A stretch of 64,000 nucleotides of DNA from Bacteroidales bacterium. Lineage in GTDB: Bacteria > Bacteroidota > Bacteroidia > Bacteroidales > UBA932. The stretch lies in contig SUYU01000004.1 of assembly GCA_015060245.1 (NCBI GenBank), positions 81,658 to 145,657 of the forward strand. The letters are read 5' to 3'. The notes under the pieces are model-generated. The model was not told the DNA's origin. It saw only the letters and a program-made list of their open reading frames with translations, and did no database searches. Each line of letters begins with the position of its first letter. Position 1 is the first letter of the stretch. The translations under genes and the position numbers were made by a program. This document shows positions 45,423-56,129 of this stretch, piece by piece.

Positions 45423-46904
45423 CTATTTTTCTCTACCCTTTCTGAATACATTCATTACAGGTTTGCCGAACTGGTATATTTTGTAACCGACAACTGCAAA
45501 AAGAATTGAAACTATAGGGGAGAGATAGTTGAAGAAGCAGTATGGCAAATATGTAAGTGTTGGAACGCCCAGCACGCTTGACTGCACAACTCCGCATGTG
45601 TTCCATGGAATTAGAACAGATGTAACGGTAGCCGAGTCTTCAAGTGAACGGCTCAACAGGCGTGCCTCGTATCCATTCTCCTTATATACCTGTGAAAACA
45701 TCTTTCCGGGTATCAATATTGACATGTACTGGTCTGAAATAACGATATTGCAGAAAATGCAGGTTCCGATTGTTGATGATACAAGGCTTGCTGCGCTCTT
45801 CATTGCTCCGGCAATCTTCTGGGTAACTGCGTTAATGTAACCGGCTGACTCCATTACACCACCAAAAGCCACAACGCAGAGAATGAGCCAGATTGTTGTC
45901 ATCATGCCACCCATTCCATTTGTGGATGCCAATCCGTTGAGTATCTCATTTCCTGTCTCTATATCGACATGTGATGAGAGCATTTTCATTGGAACGTAAA
46001 TGTATCTCATGGGGTCGCCCTCGGCGTATGGTGATATCTGGTTTATGATATCAGGCTGTGCAAACATTGCCACTGCAGTTGCAACAACTGCAGAAAGAAA
46101 TAGTGTGATGAATGGCGACAATTTCTTGAAAATCAAGAAAATTGTAAAGCATGGAATCAGAAGCAGCCAAAGGGAGATGTTGTAGGTGCTTGCGATTTCG
46201 GCACACTGCTCCTCCACGTCAAGAACAGCATTTGTAGGGATGAAAAATCCGGCTATGCCAAATATTATGGCAACAATAAGAAATGAGGGTAAATTTGTCA
46301 GTGCCATATATTTGATATGTTTGTAAAGATCCACTCCGGAGATGCTTGCAGCCAGGTTTGTGGTATCAGAGAGTGGCGAGAGTTTGTCTCCAAGGTATGC
46401 TCCTGAAATAATCGCTCCCGCAAGCCACCCTGTATGGAATCCGAGTATCTCTCCGGTACTTATCATTGCTACTCCAATTGTTCCTATTGTGGTCCAGGAA
46501 CTGCCGGCCATCAAAGATATAACTCCGGTAAAGAGAAATACAATGAGCAGAAAAATTGAAGGGTTTATGATTTTCAGTCCGTAATAAATAAGTGTAGGCA
46601 CTACACCGGATTGTATCCACGATGCTGTGAGGGCACCAATCATAAGAAGTATGAAAATTGCACCTCCTGTATTGGAGAGATTCTTGAGTATACCCTCTTC
46701 AATCTTCTCCCATGGAATCTTCAAATGGAAGATTGCAACAAGCGCTCCTATTATGGCTGCTGTTACAAGAGCCACTTGTGAGGGGCCTGAAGTGAGGTCA
46801 TCCTGAAAGAGATATACTCCAACGGCCATCATAATTATCAACAGCACTACGGGCAGCAGTGCAAGAAATAGGGTAGGTTCTTTTGAGACTTTTTCCTTAT
46901 TCAT
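45423..46904 (-). CDS. nhaC: Na+/H+ antiporter NhaC family
   Basis: Polytopic; GSSWTTIGTIGVAMISTGEILGFHTGWLAGAIISGAYLGDKLSPLSDTTNLA. Confidence 0.93.
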   Translation of the reverse strand: MNKEKVSKEPTLFLALLPVVLLIIMMAVGVYLFQDDLTSGPSQVALVTAAIIGALVAIFHLKIPWEKIEEGILKNLSNTGGAIFILLMIGALTASWIQSGVVPTLIYYGLKIINPSIFLLIVFLFTGVISLMAGSSWTTIGTIGVAMISTGEILGFHTGWLAGAIISGAYLGDKLSPLSDTTNLAASISGVDLYKHIKYMALTNLPSFLIVAIIFGIAGFFIPTNAVLDVEEQCAEIASTYNISLWLLLIPCFTIFLIFKKLSPFITLFLSAVVATAVAMFAQPDIINQISPYAEGDPMRYIYVPMKMLSSHVDIETGNEILNGLASTNGMGGMMTTIWLILCVVAFGGVMESAGYINAVTQKIAGAMKSAASLVSSTIGTCIFCNIVISDQYMSILIPGKMFSQVYKENGYEARLLSRSLEDSATVTSVLIPWNTCGVVQSSVLGVPTLTYLPYCFFNYLSPIVSILFAVVGYKIYQFGKPVMNVFRKGREK

Positions 46905-46914
46905 ATCTGTAATC

Positions 46915-48282
46915 CTATAATCCTGTAAAATCTACATCTTCAAATGCAAGTGACGGAATCTGCCATCTTGTTGCACTCCTGGCATCGTTTCCGGTAAAAA
47001 TGAGGTTGTTCCACAACTGGATAATGTTTCCGGTTATGTTCATCTCCCTTATAGGGTGTAAAATTGCACCATCTTTTATGAAGAATCCCTCAACACCGTA
47101 GGAGAAGTCTCCGGTGGTTGTGTTGCAGTTTCCCCCGTTGAAGCCAGTTACAAGTATTCCGGTATCAATGATTTTTATCATTTCATTCAGCGACAGACTC
47201 TTGTGTTCATCCTTGTATGCTGCTGACGAAAATTTTGGTACCGACGGCCCCTCTATTGTAGCGGCCACACCCAATTTATTGGCGTAGTAACTGTTTATGA
47301 AGTAAGTGTTTATTTTTCCATTTTCAATGATTGCCATGTTCCGGGTGGCTATACCCTCACCGTCGAAATATCTCGAACCGCTCATGCCATACTCATGGGG
47401 AGTGTCAATTAGGTTCATCTTCTCTGAAAAGACCCTTTCGCCCAGTTTGTTTAGAAGGAAAGAGTTTTTTTGCTGGATATTATCGCCACCCAATGCTGTA
47501 ATTATTGGAGAGATAAGCCTGCTTGAACATATATTCTCAACAATCATACGGTACTTGCCGCTTTTCATCTTTTTGGGGTTGAGTTTGGCAAGTGCCCTTT
47601 CAAGGGCTATATTGCCGCATCCTTCAATCTCAAGATTGTTGAACTTAAGGGTATTTTCGTACCACCATCCCTCAGGACGGGCATCGCCCCGCCCTTTAAC
47701 TGAACACTCTGAACTCACGGTAAATCCGCTCAATAGCGACTCTCCCTCAAAGCCTTGTGAATCAATCATATATTGGTAGTCGAGATAATCTCCGTACTCG
47801 CTGTTTGATGATATGAGTTTATTGCTTTTGCCTTGAGTCTGCTCATACACCATGAAGGCAATCTCCCTCTTTTTCTGGGAGTCAATTTCAAGAAAAGTGG
47901 GGTCAAACTGTCCGAGGTCATCGCCTTTCCCTTTGTAGTAGAGGGAACCGTCGGGAAGAGTGCGGCACTTGTCCTCTGCAAGCAGGGTAGTGGCTGCAAT
48001 TGCCTCTTTAATGAAGTGCTCAAGTTCTCCCTTTTCCATTCTGTTTGTTGAAAAGGCGCCATAGCGGCCCTTTGCATATATCTGGATATAAAGTGAGCGG
48101 TCATTGGCCATATGCAGCCTGTCAAGTTTGCCGTCAAGTACGGCAAATGCGTTCTGGATACCCATATTCAAGGATATGCGTACTGCGCCTGCGCCGTTGG
48201 CAAGAGCAGCGTCAAGGGCATATCTTGCGGTTTCAATCTCTTCTCTGTTTTGCAGGTATCTATTCATTTGTACATCCTCCAA
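46915..48282 (-). CDS. pmbA: TldD/PmbA family metalloprotease, PmbA-like
   Basis: TGFNGGNCNTTTGDFSYGVEGFFIKDG...MNITGN. Start may be the internal Met at 48267. Confidence 0.9.
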   Translation of the reverse strand: MEDVQMNRYLQNREEIETARYALDAALANGAGAVRISLNMGIQNAFAVLDGKLDRLHMANDRSLYIQIYAKGRYGAFSTNRMEKGELEHFIKEAIAATTLLAEDKCRTLPDGSLYYKGKGDDLGQFDPTFLEIDSQKKREIAFMVYEQTQGKSNKLISSNSEYGDYLDYQYMIDSQGFEGESLLSGFTVSSECSVKGRGDARPEGWWYENTLKFNNLEIEGCGNIALERALAKLNPKKMKSGKYRMIVENICSSRLISPIITALGGDNIQQKNSFLLNKLGERVFSEKMNLIDTPHEYGMSGSRYFDGEGIATRNMAIIENGKINTYFINSYYANKLGVAATIEGPSVPKFSSAAYKDEHKSLSLNEMIKIIDTGILVTGFNGGNCNTTTGDFSYGVEGFFIKDGAILHPIREMNITGNIIQLWNNLIFTGNDARSATRWQIPSLAFEDVDFTGL

Positions 48283-49684
48283 CTGTAAGTTTGTTTACCA
48301 GCACACTTGGCATTCCGCAGGAGACTGCGCAATACTGCTCCTTGCCGCAGGTCCAGGTGCTGTTGTCAATCCTGTTGTTGTTTGCAACGGCTGTGATCTC
48401 CTTAAGTGCCTGCGGGCCGTTTCCTATGATGTTTATGTCCTTAATTGGCTGTGTGAGTTTTCCGTTCTCAATCAGGTAGCCGCTCTTTACGAAGAATGTG
48501 AAATCTCCTGCTCCAATCTGAACCTGTCCATTGGTAAAATTATCGGCATAGATTCCATATTTTACCGAAGCAATGATATCCTCCTCCGGTATATTGCCTC
48601 CATCCATATATGTTGCCCTCATCCTCGGTATAGGTATATATCTGAATGACTCACGACGGCCGTTGCCGGTAGGGGCAGTATTGTAATATTTTGCACTTAT
48701 GCGGTCGTGCAGGTATGAGTTGAGTATTCCATCCTTTATAAGGTATGTCTTCTGGCCGGGAACACCCTCATCATCGTAGTTTACAGCGCCTCTGTTGGCC
48801 GAAATTGTTCCGTCATCAATGATGTTTATGCTTTTGTCGCACACCTGCTTGCCCATCTTGTCACAGAATATTGAGGTCTGTTTTCTATTGAAATCGGCTT
48901 CAAAAGCGTGTCCTACTGCTTCATGAAGAAGAATTCCCGAACTTCCGCTGCCCATGACCACGGGCATTACTCCTCCCTTTGGCTGTTTAGCCTTGAAAAG
49001 GAATGAGGTCTTTTCAATTGCCTCTTTGGCAAGAGCCTCTATGAGCATATCGTCTATTAGTTCAAAACCCATTCTGAAACTGCGAGATGCACTGCCGTTC
49101 TCAAGTTTTCCGTTCTCCTCCATCACGCAACTGCAAATTACCGAAACCATAGGACGCAAATCGGCGAATGTTTCGCCCAAAGAGTTGAAAAAGAGTATTT
49201 TGGTAAGTGAATCAGAAATCCTGGCGCTTACCTTTATAACCCTGTTGTCGAGTCCAAAGGCAATCTCATCCAATTTGTATAGATAGGGAATCTTGTCTGT
49301 TACCAGGGTTTCATCCCATCCCTTTGCAATAGGGTAGAAGTTGTTGCCCCGGAGCATTGTCACATTCTCCGGAACATTATATCTGGTACGGCTTCCTGTG
49401 GCAATTTTTGCTGCTGTACGTGCCGCTTCAATCATTTTGGGCATAGTGGTGATTTCGGAGTAGGCATAACCGGTCTGGTCACCGCTAATGACTCTTATTC
49501 CAACACCGTAATCTATATGTGAACCCACTGCATTTACCTGTTTGTCACGCAGTGCAAGTTCGTTGGCAATGGAGTGCTCAAAGTAGAGGTCGGCATAATC
49601 GCCTCCCTCTTCAAGCGCTATGTTTATGAGTTTTTTCAGATCCTCTTGTGTAACTCCAAATAAATTGAGGTAACTGTTGTACAT
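48260..49684 (-). CDS. tldD: TldD family metalloprotease
   Basis: LLHEAVGHAFEADFNRK, the HEXXXH motif; GAGDFTFFVKSGYLIENGKLTQPIKDINIIG. Confidence 0.94.
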   Translation of the reverse strand: MYNSYLNLFGVTQEDLKKLINIALEEGGDYADLYFEHSIANELALRDKQVNAVGSHIDYGVGIRVISGDQTGYAYSEITTMPKMIEAARTAAKIATGSRTRYNVPENVTMLRGNNFYPIAKGWDETLVTDKIPYLYKLDEIAFGLDNRVIKVSARISDSLTKILFFNSLGETFADLRPMVSVICSCVMEENGKLENGSASRSFRMGFELIDDMLIEALAKEAIEKTSFLFKAKQPKGGVMPVVMGSGSSGILLHEAVGHAFEADFNRKQTSIFCDKMGKQVCDKSINIIDDGTISANRGAVNYDDEGVPGQKTYLIKDGILNSYLHDRISAKYYNTAPTGNGRRESFRYIPIPRMRATYMDGGNIPEEDIIASVKYGIYADNFTNGQVQIGAGDFTFFVKSGYLIENGKLTQPIKDINIIGNGPQALKEITAVANNNRIDNSTWTCGKEQYCAVSCGMPSVLVNKLTVGGCTNE

Positions 49685-49727
49685 TGTTCTCTATCTAAAA
49701 TATTTCAAGTGATATATAGGTTACCCT

Positions 49728-51368
49728 CTATTTTCTTTTGAAGAGGATCATATCGGCCTTGTCACCTTTCCCAGTGGCATAATAGGTGTATGTGAACTTG
49801 CCGTCTGCCTCCTGATGGTGAGTGCCGAGCAATACCCACTCATTTATGCCTTCAGGGCTTATTTTCTCGGCAGTGCCTGCATTCCATTTGTAAACCTCAT
49901 ACTCTCCGGCTGGAAGGTTCTTTACCCTATATTTGACGGTAGCGCCATTCTTTTGTGCAAGAAGATATGATTTGCCGAAATAGATATGCTTCTGGTCTTT
50001 GGCCTTTGAAAAACCTTTGCCGCCTTTCTCCTCTACAAGAATTCTTTCAAAAGATGGAGTCTGAAGATAATCGCCCACTGCATAAACACTGTTCATTGCC
50101 TGGCTTCTGAGGTTTTCAAGAGATACCCATTCTCCCTCTGGCTTGTTGTTGTAGAATGTGTAAGGGGTCTCAAAGGTAATTGCAACGGTCTTGCCATTGA
50201 AATTGTCCCAGAACCAACCCTCAACATACCTTGACGCATGTTTGGAGAATTTGAGGTCATCTTTGCGGAAGTACGGGTTGTCGTTTATAGTAAGGTTGCA
50301 CAGCAACATGAGTTTTTTGTAGTATTCGTCTGAGGTGCTCTCTGCGCTGTGTACCCAGTATGTTACCTGGTCAAGGCTTTGTGAGTGCATGTTTAGCACA
50401 AGGTCAAGCGGTTTTTCTGCAGTTACCTTCTTGAGAAAGCCCAGAATGTTCTTTACCTCCTGCGCTGTAACAGAGTCTGGAGAGTTGTAATTGACCTCAA
50501 GGTTGATTCCATTGGTATTTGAACGGGATCTGCCCTCCTGGACGCCGTCGGGATTGGTAAAAGGAAGTATATAGAATATTGTGTTGTTCCTCAAATCCTG
50601 GGCATATCTGCTCTCCCCGGTGATTGTCTCAATCATCTGGTCAAGGTGCCAACTGCCCGGGGTCTCGCTTGTATGGATTCTGCCGTGTATGTAGACCCTT
50701 TTCTTTCCTTTATTATCCTTTTCACTGTTGGTGACGGTCAATAGGGGCATTACCCTGCCATTCTCGCTCTTGCCTATTGAACTTACCTCCACACACTCTC
50801 TCTTGCTCCACTCCTGAATGCGGCTATGAAGGTAACTCTCGGTGTACGGAATAAAATAGGCAATGTAAACCGAGTCAGACTCATATTTTTTTCTGATACG
50901 GCCATCCAAGGAGCACTCCTGCTTGCTGAATCTAACATAATCCTTGCCATTGTATGAGTAGAAGGGCCTTCTGGCGTCTGAGTTGTGCATATCAAGTATA
51001 ACCTCTGTATTCTTGACTCCTGTCATAAGGAAATGGTACCATCTGGCACTTGGCTGCAGTTGTGGGTTTGCAGGATTTTCCGGGTCAAATTTTGAGTACA
51101 CGTCGTATGAGTACATCTCATGTGTAGGCTGCATCTGGGCCGATACAACGGCTATATCCCTCAAACTCACACTGTCAAGTGAGCCTGATTCAAAATTGTT
51201 GAAGAACTTTATCCGGCATTTGGCAGCCTTGTCGTTGTACTTTACTCTATTGTTATGGTAATTCTCATTTTTTCCTGACAGCAACAACTCCGTAACCTGA
51301 TTCTGTGCGTAAGCCGCTGTACTCAATATTGCAGCAACTGCTGCCCCAATTATAAACTTTGCTTTCAT
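49728..51368 (-). CDS. M14-family zinc carboxypeptidase, secreted
   Basis: Signal peptide; VYIHGRIHTSETPGSWHLDQMIE (HxxE); FTNPDGVQEGRSR; VAITFETPY. Confidence 0.9.
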   Translation of the reverse strand: MKAKFIIGAAVAAILSTAAYAQNQVTELLLSGKNENYHNNRVKYNDKAAKCRIKFFNNFESGSLDSVSLRDIAVVSAQMQPTHEMYSYDVYSKFDPENPANPQLQPSARWYHFLMTGVKNTEVILDMHNSDARRPFYSYNGKDYVRFSKQECSLDGRIRKKYESDSVYIAYFIPYTESYLHSRIQEWSKRECVEVSSIGKSENGRVMPLLTVTNSEKDNKGKKRVYIHGRIHTSETPGSWHLDQMIETITGESRYAQDLRNNTIFYILPFTNPDGVQEGRSRSNTNGINLEVNYNSPDSVTAQEVKNILGFLKKVTAEKPLDLVLNMHSQSLDQVTYWVHSAESTSDEYYKKLMLLCNLTINDNPYFRKDDLKFSKHASRYVEGWFWDNFNGKTVAITFETPYTFYNNKPEGEWVSLENLRSQAMNSVYAVGDYLQTPSFERILVEEKGGKGFSKAKDQKHIYFGKSYLLAQKNGATVKYRVKNLPAGEYEVYKWNAGTAEKISPEGINEWVLLGTHHQEADGKFTYTYYATGKGDKADMILFKRK

Positions 51369-51425
51369 ATACTTTTTATCTGTTTTTTGTCTGCTGTAAT
51401 CTCAATTTCCAAATTCTTTATCTTC

Positions 51426-52208
51426 TCACTTTTGCTTTTCCTTAAGTTTTGTGGCGGCATATGCAAAGAGTGCAAAATCTCCCTTGCATGGATCTTCGGG
51501 GAAAATGGTTTTAAGGAAATCCGTAATCTCTTGCGCAGTGGTAAAATCGGCACTTTTGCGCTCTGTAATACCAAGGTTTGTTGCGCTCCTGTGTACATGA
51601 ACATCAAGAGGAATGACCAGTTCTGAGGGTGAGGTGTTTTTCCACAGACCCAAATCAACAATGCCGTCATTTCTCACCATCCACCGGCGAAACATGTGAA
51701 TCTTCTTGTTGGCGGCCTTGGGATTGCTCTTCTGTGAGAATATCTCAACTCTTATCCTGTCGGCATCAAGTGTTTCAAGAGTCTCACTGCTGCTGTAGAA
51801 CTCTTTAAGATTTGAGCATATCATGGCAAACTCGCTCCATTTGATTGTTCTGTGGAGACTTGCACCATCATTCCTGTATTTTCCGGCCATCACATAACGG
51901 TAAGGCTGCCAATCCATCTCATCAAATGCCCTTTTGCAGTCCCTTATAATCATATCCCTTCTTCCCCAGGCAAGATGCGCTGCTATCACTCCAGCAATCT
52001 CAACATCCTTGAGTGATGGAACAAATCCAACGGTCCAATCTTCAGAACCGCAACCTGCCCGGCGACCCAAGCCGGAAATGCCGTGCTTACCCTGCATCAG
52101 ACGTGCAAAATGCTTGGGGAAGATTATGGGATCTCCCTCAAACCAGCGTTCGCTGTTGTATTGGTTGCTCAATTCAATGAGTTGGTTTATAGAATCTTGT
52201 GCAATCAT
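51426..52208 (-). CDS. TIGR02757 family protein (HhH-like fold)
   Basis: IIFPKHFARLMQGK...RWMVRNDGIVDLGLWKNTSPSELVIPLDVHVHRSATNLGI. Confidence 0.87.
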   Translation of the reverse strand: MIAQDSINQLIELSNQYNSERWFEGDPIIFPKHFARLMQGKHGISGLGRRAGCGSEDWTVGFVPSLKDVEIAGVIAAHLAWGRRDMIIRDCKRAFDEMDWQPYRYVMAGKYRNDGASLHRTIKWSEFAMICSNLKEFYSSSETLETLDADRIRVEIFSQKSNPKAANKKIHMFRRWMVRNDGIVDLGLWKNTSPSELVIPLDVHVHRSATNLGITERKSADFTTAQEITDFLKTIFPEDPCKGDFALFAYAATKLKEKQK

Positions 52209-52295
52209 TGAATGATTTTATTCATTAACCTACAAAACTACAAAAAACATAGGTATTTTGAAAGTATAAGAGAGTATACCTGTTGGGCTGGGAAT

Positions 52296-52327
52296 AAAAA
52301 AAGACAACCCGTTTGAAGTTGTCTTTT
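52296..52327 (-). terminator. Terminator of rpmE2
   Basis: AAAAGACAAC-CCGTTTGAA-GTTGTCTTTT with an A-tract on the plus strand. Confidence 0.8.
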
Positions 52328-52347
52328 CCTTATATAATCCCGACAGA

Positions 52348-52593
52348 TTATTTTCTTTTGTAACGTTGGTAAAATTTATCAACTCTACCTGCAGTGTCAA
52401 CCAATTTCATCTTACCAGTATAGAATGGGTGAGATGTGTTTGAAATCTCCAATTTAACCAATGGATAAGTTACACCATCAATCTCAATTGTCTCTTTTGA
52501 GTTAACACAAGAACGTGTAATGAATACTGTCTCGTTTGACATATCCTTGAAAGCCACTAGGCGATAACTTTCGGGATGAATACCTTTTTTCAT
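52348..52593 (-). CDS. rpmE2: 50S ribosomal protein L31 type B
   Basis: MKKGIHPESYRLVAFKDMSNE...TSHPFYTGKMKLVDTAGRVDKFYQRYKR; no CxxC zinc motif. Confidence 0.97.
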   Translation of the reverse strand: MKKGIHPESYRLVAFKDMSNETVFITRSCVNSKETIEIDGVTYPLVKLEISNTSHPFYTGKMKLVDTAGRVDKFYQRYKRK

Positions 52594-52633
52594 AATATTA
52601 ATACTATTTCTGTTATTGTAAATTTACGGGGTG

Positions 52634-52663
52634 CAAATGTAGCAATTTATTTTGACCCGGCAA
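52634..52663 (-). promoter_or_regulatory. Sigma-A promoter of rpmE2
   Basis: Minus strand TTG-N19-TACATTTG; plus strand CAAATGTA 52634-52641 and CAA 52661-52663. Confidence 0.7.
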
Positions 52664-52713
52664 ATAGTTTTGCGATTTTTATCTTCACTTTCTGCAATTT
52701 ACATTTGGAAAAA

Positions 52714-53466
52714 CTACTCCCTGCTGCTTATCTTGCCAAGAAGTTTAAGAATTTCGAGATAGAGCCATACAAGTGTTACCATAAGACCAAATGCACCGTA
52801 CCACTCCATCTGCTTTGGTGCTCCCATTGCTGATGCCTGCTCAATGAAATTGAAATCCATTATCAGGCTGAATGCAGCAACTCCAGTGATGATTACGCTT
52901 ATTCCTATGCTCAATGGTGAACTGTCATGAAGGATTGAAACATCCACACCAAACAAAGAGAGCAGCATGCTACCCAAATAGAATATGCAAATTGTTATCA
53001 ATGAGGTTGTTATAACTTTTGCAAATGTGCCGTTTACCTTTATGAGTCCTGTCCTGTATATTGCAAACATCACTAATGCGCACAATAGTGTAAGGATTAC
53101 CGCATTTGAAACAATATTTGGGGCAGTCTCGGCAAATGCCGAATTGTATACCGCAGATACCGCACCAAGTACAAGACCTTCTGCCGCCGCATAAATGGGA
53201 GAGAGGAATGGTGCTGTATTAGGTTTGAAACTTATGATCATTGCTGTAATGAAACCAACGATCATGCCACCCCACATCCAACCTGATATTGAAGCGGGAT
53301 TAATGGCCTCATAGAAAATTTTCCAGGTGTATGCACCTGCTGCTATGACCATAAGCAAAAGAAGAAAGGCCTTGGTCATTGTTCCTTTGACTGTCATTAC
53401 GCCGCTCTGTGTAAAAGTTGCGGCGTTCTTTCTGAAAATAGTATCGTTCAATACCGGATTCGCCAT
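52714..53466 (-). CDS. Bax inhibitor-1/YccA family membrane protein
   Basis: SPIYAAAEGLVLGAVSAVYN, seven TM segments, IMDFNFIEQASAMGAPKQMEWYGAFGLMVTLVWLYLEILKLL. Confidence 0.93.
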   Translation of the reverse strand: MANPVLNDTIFRKNAATFTQSGVMTVKGTMTKAFLLLLMVIAAGAYTWKIFYEAINPASISGWMWGGMIVGFITAMIISFKPNTAPFLSPIYAAAEGLVLGAVSAVYNSAFAETAPNIVSNAVILTLLCALVMFAIYRTGLIKVNGTFAKVITTSLITICIFYLGSMLLSLFGVDVSILHDSSPLSIGISVIITGVAAFSLIMDFNFIEQASAMGAPKQMEWYGAFGLMVTLVWLYLEILKLLGKISSRE

Positions 53467-53491
53467 ATCTTTTAAAATTTAAATGTTGATT

Positions 53492-54727
53492 CTATTTTAT
53501 TCTGTAAAGTTGCTCATCTTCGTAAAGGAGATCCTTCTTGGTCTTCTTGATCCATTTCTGTTCCTCTACTTTTATGTGCTCCTTTATATCTCTCCATTCA
53601 CCCTGACCCTGTACATAATCAATGAGTTCTTTGTCGCCCAACAGCAGTTCAATTGCCGTTTTGTCATTCCCAGCCTCATATTTTCCGGGTCTGAACTCAA
53701 ATCCCTGACAGTTGTCATTGATAAAGCGCATTATACGCAAATTGTGTGCCAGTGCGTGGTACTGCATATTAGGATTGAGCAGAAGTTGGAATCCGAAGCA
53801 GCACTCATCTTTATATTTGTGGAAGACAGGAATAAACCTCATCCATCTTATGAAGACACCTTCGTCGTGCATGGGGTGTTCTGGAGCATTCCAATTTTCA
53901 AAGCCCATTTTTGTGTTGTAATCAGCCAGTTGCTCCATGAATGGAGCCCCAAAGAGTTCAAAAGGGCGGGTTGTACCTCTTCCTTCACTCACATTGGTAC
54001 CTTCCCAAAGACACTGTCCGCTATAAAAATGGGCAGTAAAGAGCCCAGGAAAGTTTGGCGACGGTGGTATGCTCCATGGCAAGAGGTCCTTGTTGCCCTG
54101 TGATGCCCTATAGGAGATGATATGCAAAGGAAATTTGGCATTTATCTCATTGTAAAGGTGGTATGCCAATTCTCCAAAGGTTAGTCCATGACGGTGTGGA
54201 ATTCCCTCTACACCTATAAACGAACGATAACCTGCACGAAGCATTGTCCCCTCAACCTGGCGTCCTGCAGGGTTTGGCCGGTCAACGATGTATACAGAGA
54301 GCGCAATCTCCTCCTTCTTCAGCACTTTGAACAGGTTAAGTACGGTACTGATATAGGTGTAATATCTGCAGCCCACGTCCTGCAGTTCAATTATAAGGGC
54401 ATCCAGATCTTCCAACTTGGTTACTGATGCATACAATGACTCCTCTGAATTGCCGTAGAGTGATACAAATTCAATACCCTCCGATATTGGAACCAATTTG
54501 TTGTATACTGCGGTCTCATTAAGTTTGACCTGATCCTGTAATTCTCCGAAAAGTCCATGTTCGGGTATGAATACCCTCTTGAGATTTCCCTTTTTGGCGT
54601 AGGATTCAAAGATGTATTCGCCGGTTTCGGGATGCCATGCTGTCTGATTACACAAAAGCCCAATCTTACCTCCCTTGAGGATAAGATCGGGTTGTTGTTG
54701 CAGTGGGGTAGTTCTGAATGAAAACAT
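53492..54727 (-). CDS. DUF1343 protein, exo-beta-N-acetylmuramidase NamZ-like
   Basis: KIGLLCNQTAWHPETGEYIFESYAKKGNLKRVFIPEHGLFGELQDQ; ALIIELQDVGCRYYTYISTV; VVDRPNPAGR-like VDRPNPAGRQVEG. Confidence 0.9.
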   Translation of the reverse strand: MFSFRTTPLQQQPDLILKGGKIGLLCNQTAWHPETGEYIFESYAKKGNLKRVFIPEHGLFGELQDQVKLNETAVYNKLVPISEGIEFVSLYGNSEESLYASVTKLEDLDALIIELQDVGCRYYTYISTVLNLFKVLKKEEIALSVYIVDRPNPAGRQVEGTMLRAGYRSFIGVEGIPHRHGLTFGELAYHLYNEINAKFPLHIISYRASQGNKDLLPWSIPPSPNFPGLFTAHFYSGQCLWEGTNVSEGRGTTRPFELFGAPFMEQLADYNTKMGFENWNAPEHPMHDEGVFIRWMRFIPVFHKYKDECCFGFQLLLNPNMQYHALAHNLRIMRFINDNCQGFEFRPGKYEAGNDKTAIELLLGDKELIDYVQGQGEWRDIKEHIKVEEQKWIKKTKKDLLYEDEQLYRIK

Positions 54728-54737
54728 CTTCTGCCCC

Positions 54738-56129
54738 TTATCCTATGATTGTGTCTATCTGTGAAATGATGGTTTGTGCCAATTGGTCTGCCTGTTGTTG
54801 GGTTGGACCTTCGGCATAGATTCTGATGATTGGTTCAGTGTTTGACTTTCTCAAATGTACCCAAGTCTTCTGGGCATCAAAATCAATCTTTACACCATCG
54901 ATATCTGTAACCCTCTCATTGGAATAGTTCTCCTTGATTGTGTTGAGAATCCTGTCAATCATATTCTTGTCAGAGAGTTCAATCTTGTTCTTTGAACTGA
55001 AATATGGTGGGTATGTGGCTCTCAATTCAGAAGCCTTTATGCCTTTATGTGCCAGATTGCTCAAGAATAGGGCAATTCCAATATATGCATCACGGCCATG
55101 GTGAAGAGCAGGATAGATTACACCGCCGTTGCCCTCTCCGCCAATTACTGCACCTACCTCCTTCATTTTGGTTGTGACGTTAACCTCTCCAACAGCCGAA
55201 GCATAGTGTTTCTCGCCATGCGCCTCTGTAACATCCTTAAGGGCACGAGATGACGAAAGGTTTGATACTGTGGCTCCTTTTCTGTTCTCAAGAACGTAAT
55301 CGGCAACAGAAACAAGAGTATACTCCTCTCCAAAAGCGTTTCCATCTTCACAAATGAGCGCAAGACGGTCAACATCAGGATCTACAGAGATTCCAAGGTG
55401 CGCACCCTCGCTTACAACTCTCTCCCGCAACTCAACAAGGTTTTCTGGAAGCGGCTCTGGGTTGTGAGGGAACTGTCCGTCAGGAGTACAGTTGATCCGG
55501 ATGCATTCAACACCCAACTTCTCAAGGAGTTTAGGCATTGTACAGCCTCCTACAGAATTTACTGCATCCAATACAACCTTGAACCCTTTTGCCTTGATGG
55601 CAGGTACGTCAACAAGAGAGTCTGCCAATACAGCATCTATATGCGCATCTGTAAAGTTCTTGGTAACCAATTTGCCCAATTTGTCAACATCATAGAATTC
55701 AAAGGCATCCTTTTCTGCTACTTGAAGAAGCGCCTCTCCCTCGGCAGCGTTAAGGAATTCACCCTTTTCATTCAACAGTTTAAGTGCATTCCACTGTTTT
55801 GGATTGTGTGATGCGGTCAGTATGATTCCTCCCTGAGCCTTCTCAAAGATGACTGCCATTTCAGTTGTAGGTGTAGAGGCAAGCCCGGCATTCACAACAT
55901 CAACGCCGCAAGCCAGCAATGTGCCGCATACAATTGATTCAACCATTTGGCCCGAGATGCGTGCATCGCGTCCTACTACTACTTTGTAATTCTCCAGACC
56001 TGGAAGTCTTCTTCTGAGTTCTACAGCATATGCCGCTGTAAATTTGACAATGTCAACAGGTGTCAGAGAGTCACCCTGCTCTCCGCCAATCGTTCCTCTG
56101 ATTCCAGAAATTGACTTGATAAGTGTCAT
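54738..56129 (-). CDS. glmM: Phosphoglucosamine mutase
   Basis: SGIRGTIGG; TASHNPKQWNALK (phosphoserine loop); DPDVDRLALI; LRKSNTEPIIRIYAE. Confidence 0.93.
   Translation of the reverse strand: MTLIKSISGIRGTIGGEQGDSLTPVDIVKFTAAYAVELRRRLPGLENYKVVVGRDARISGQMVESIVCGTLLACGVDVVNAGLASTPTTEMAVIFEKAQGGIILTASHNPKQWNALKLLNEKGEFLNAAEGEALLQVAEKDAFEFYDVDKLGKLVTKNFTDAHIDAVLADSLVDVPAIKAKGFKVVLDAVNSVGGCTMPKLLEKLGVECIRINCTPDGQFPHNPEPLPENLVELRERVVSEGAHLGISVDPDVDRLALICEDGNAFGEEYTLVSVADYVLENRKGATVSNLSSSRALKDVTEAHGEKHYASAVGEVNVTTKMKEVGAVIGGEGNGGVIYPALHHGRDAYIGIALFLSNLAHKGIKASELRATYPPYFSSKNKIELSDKNMIDRILNTIKENYSNERVTDIDGVKIDFDAQKTWVHLRKSNTEPIIRIYAEGPTQQQADQLAQTIISQIDTIIG

Noticed and set aside
53483-54103. 206 aa plus-strand ORF with a hydrophobic N-terminus
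   Set aside because: Antisense to the DUF1343/NamZ gene, which has clear family motifs.
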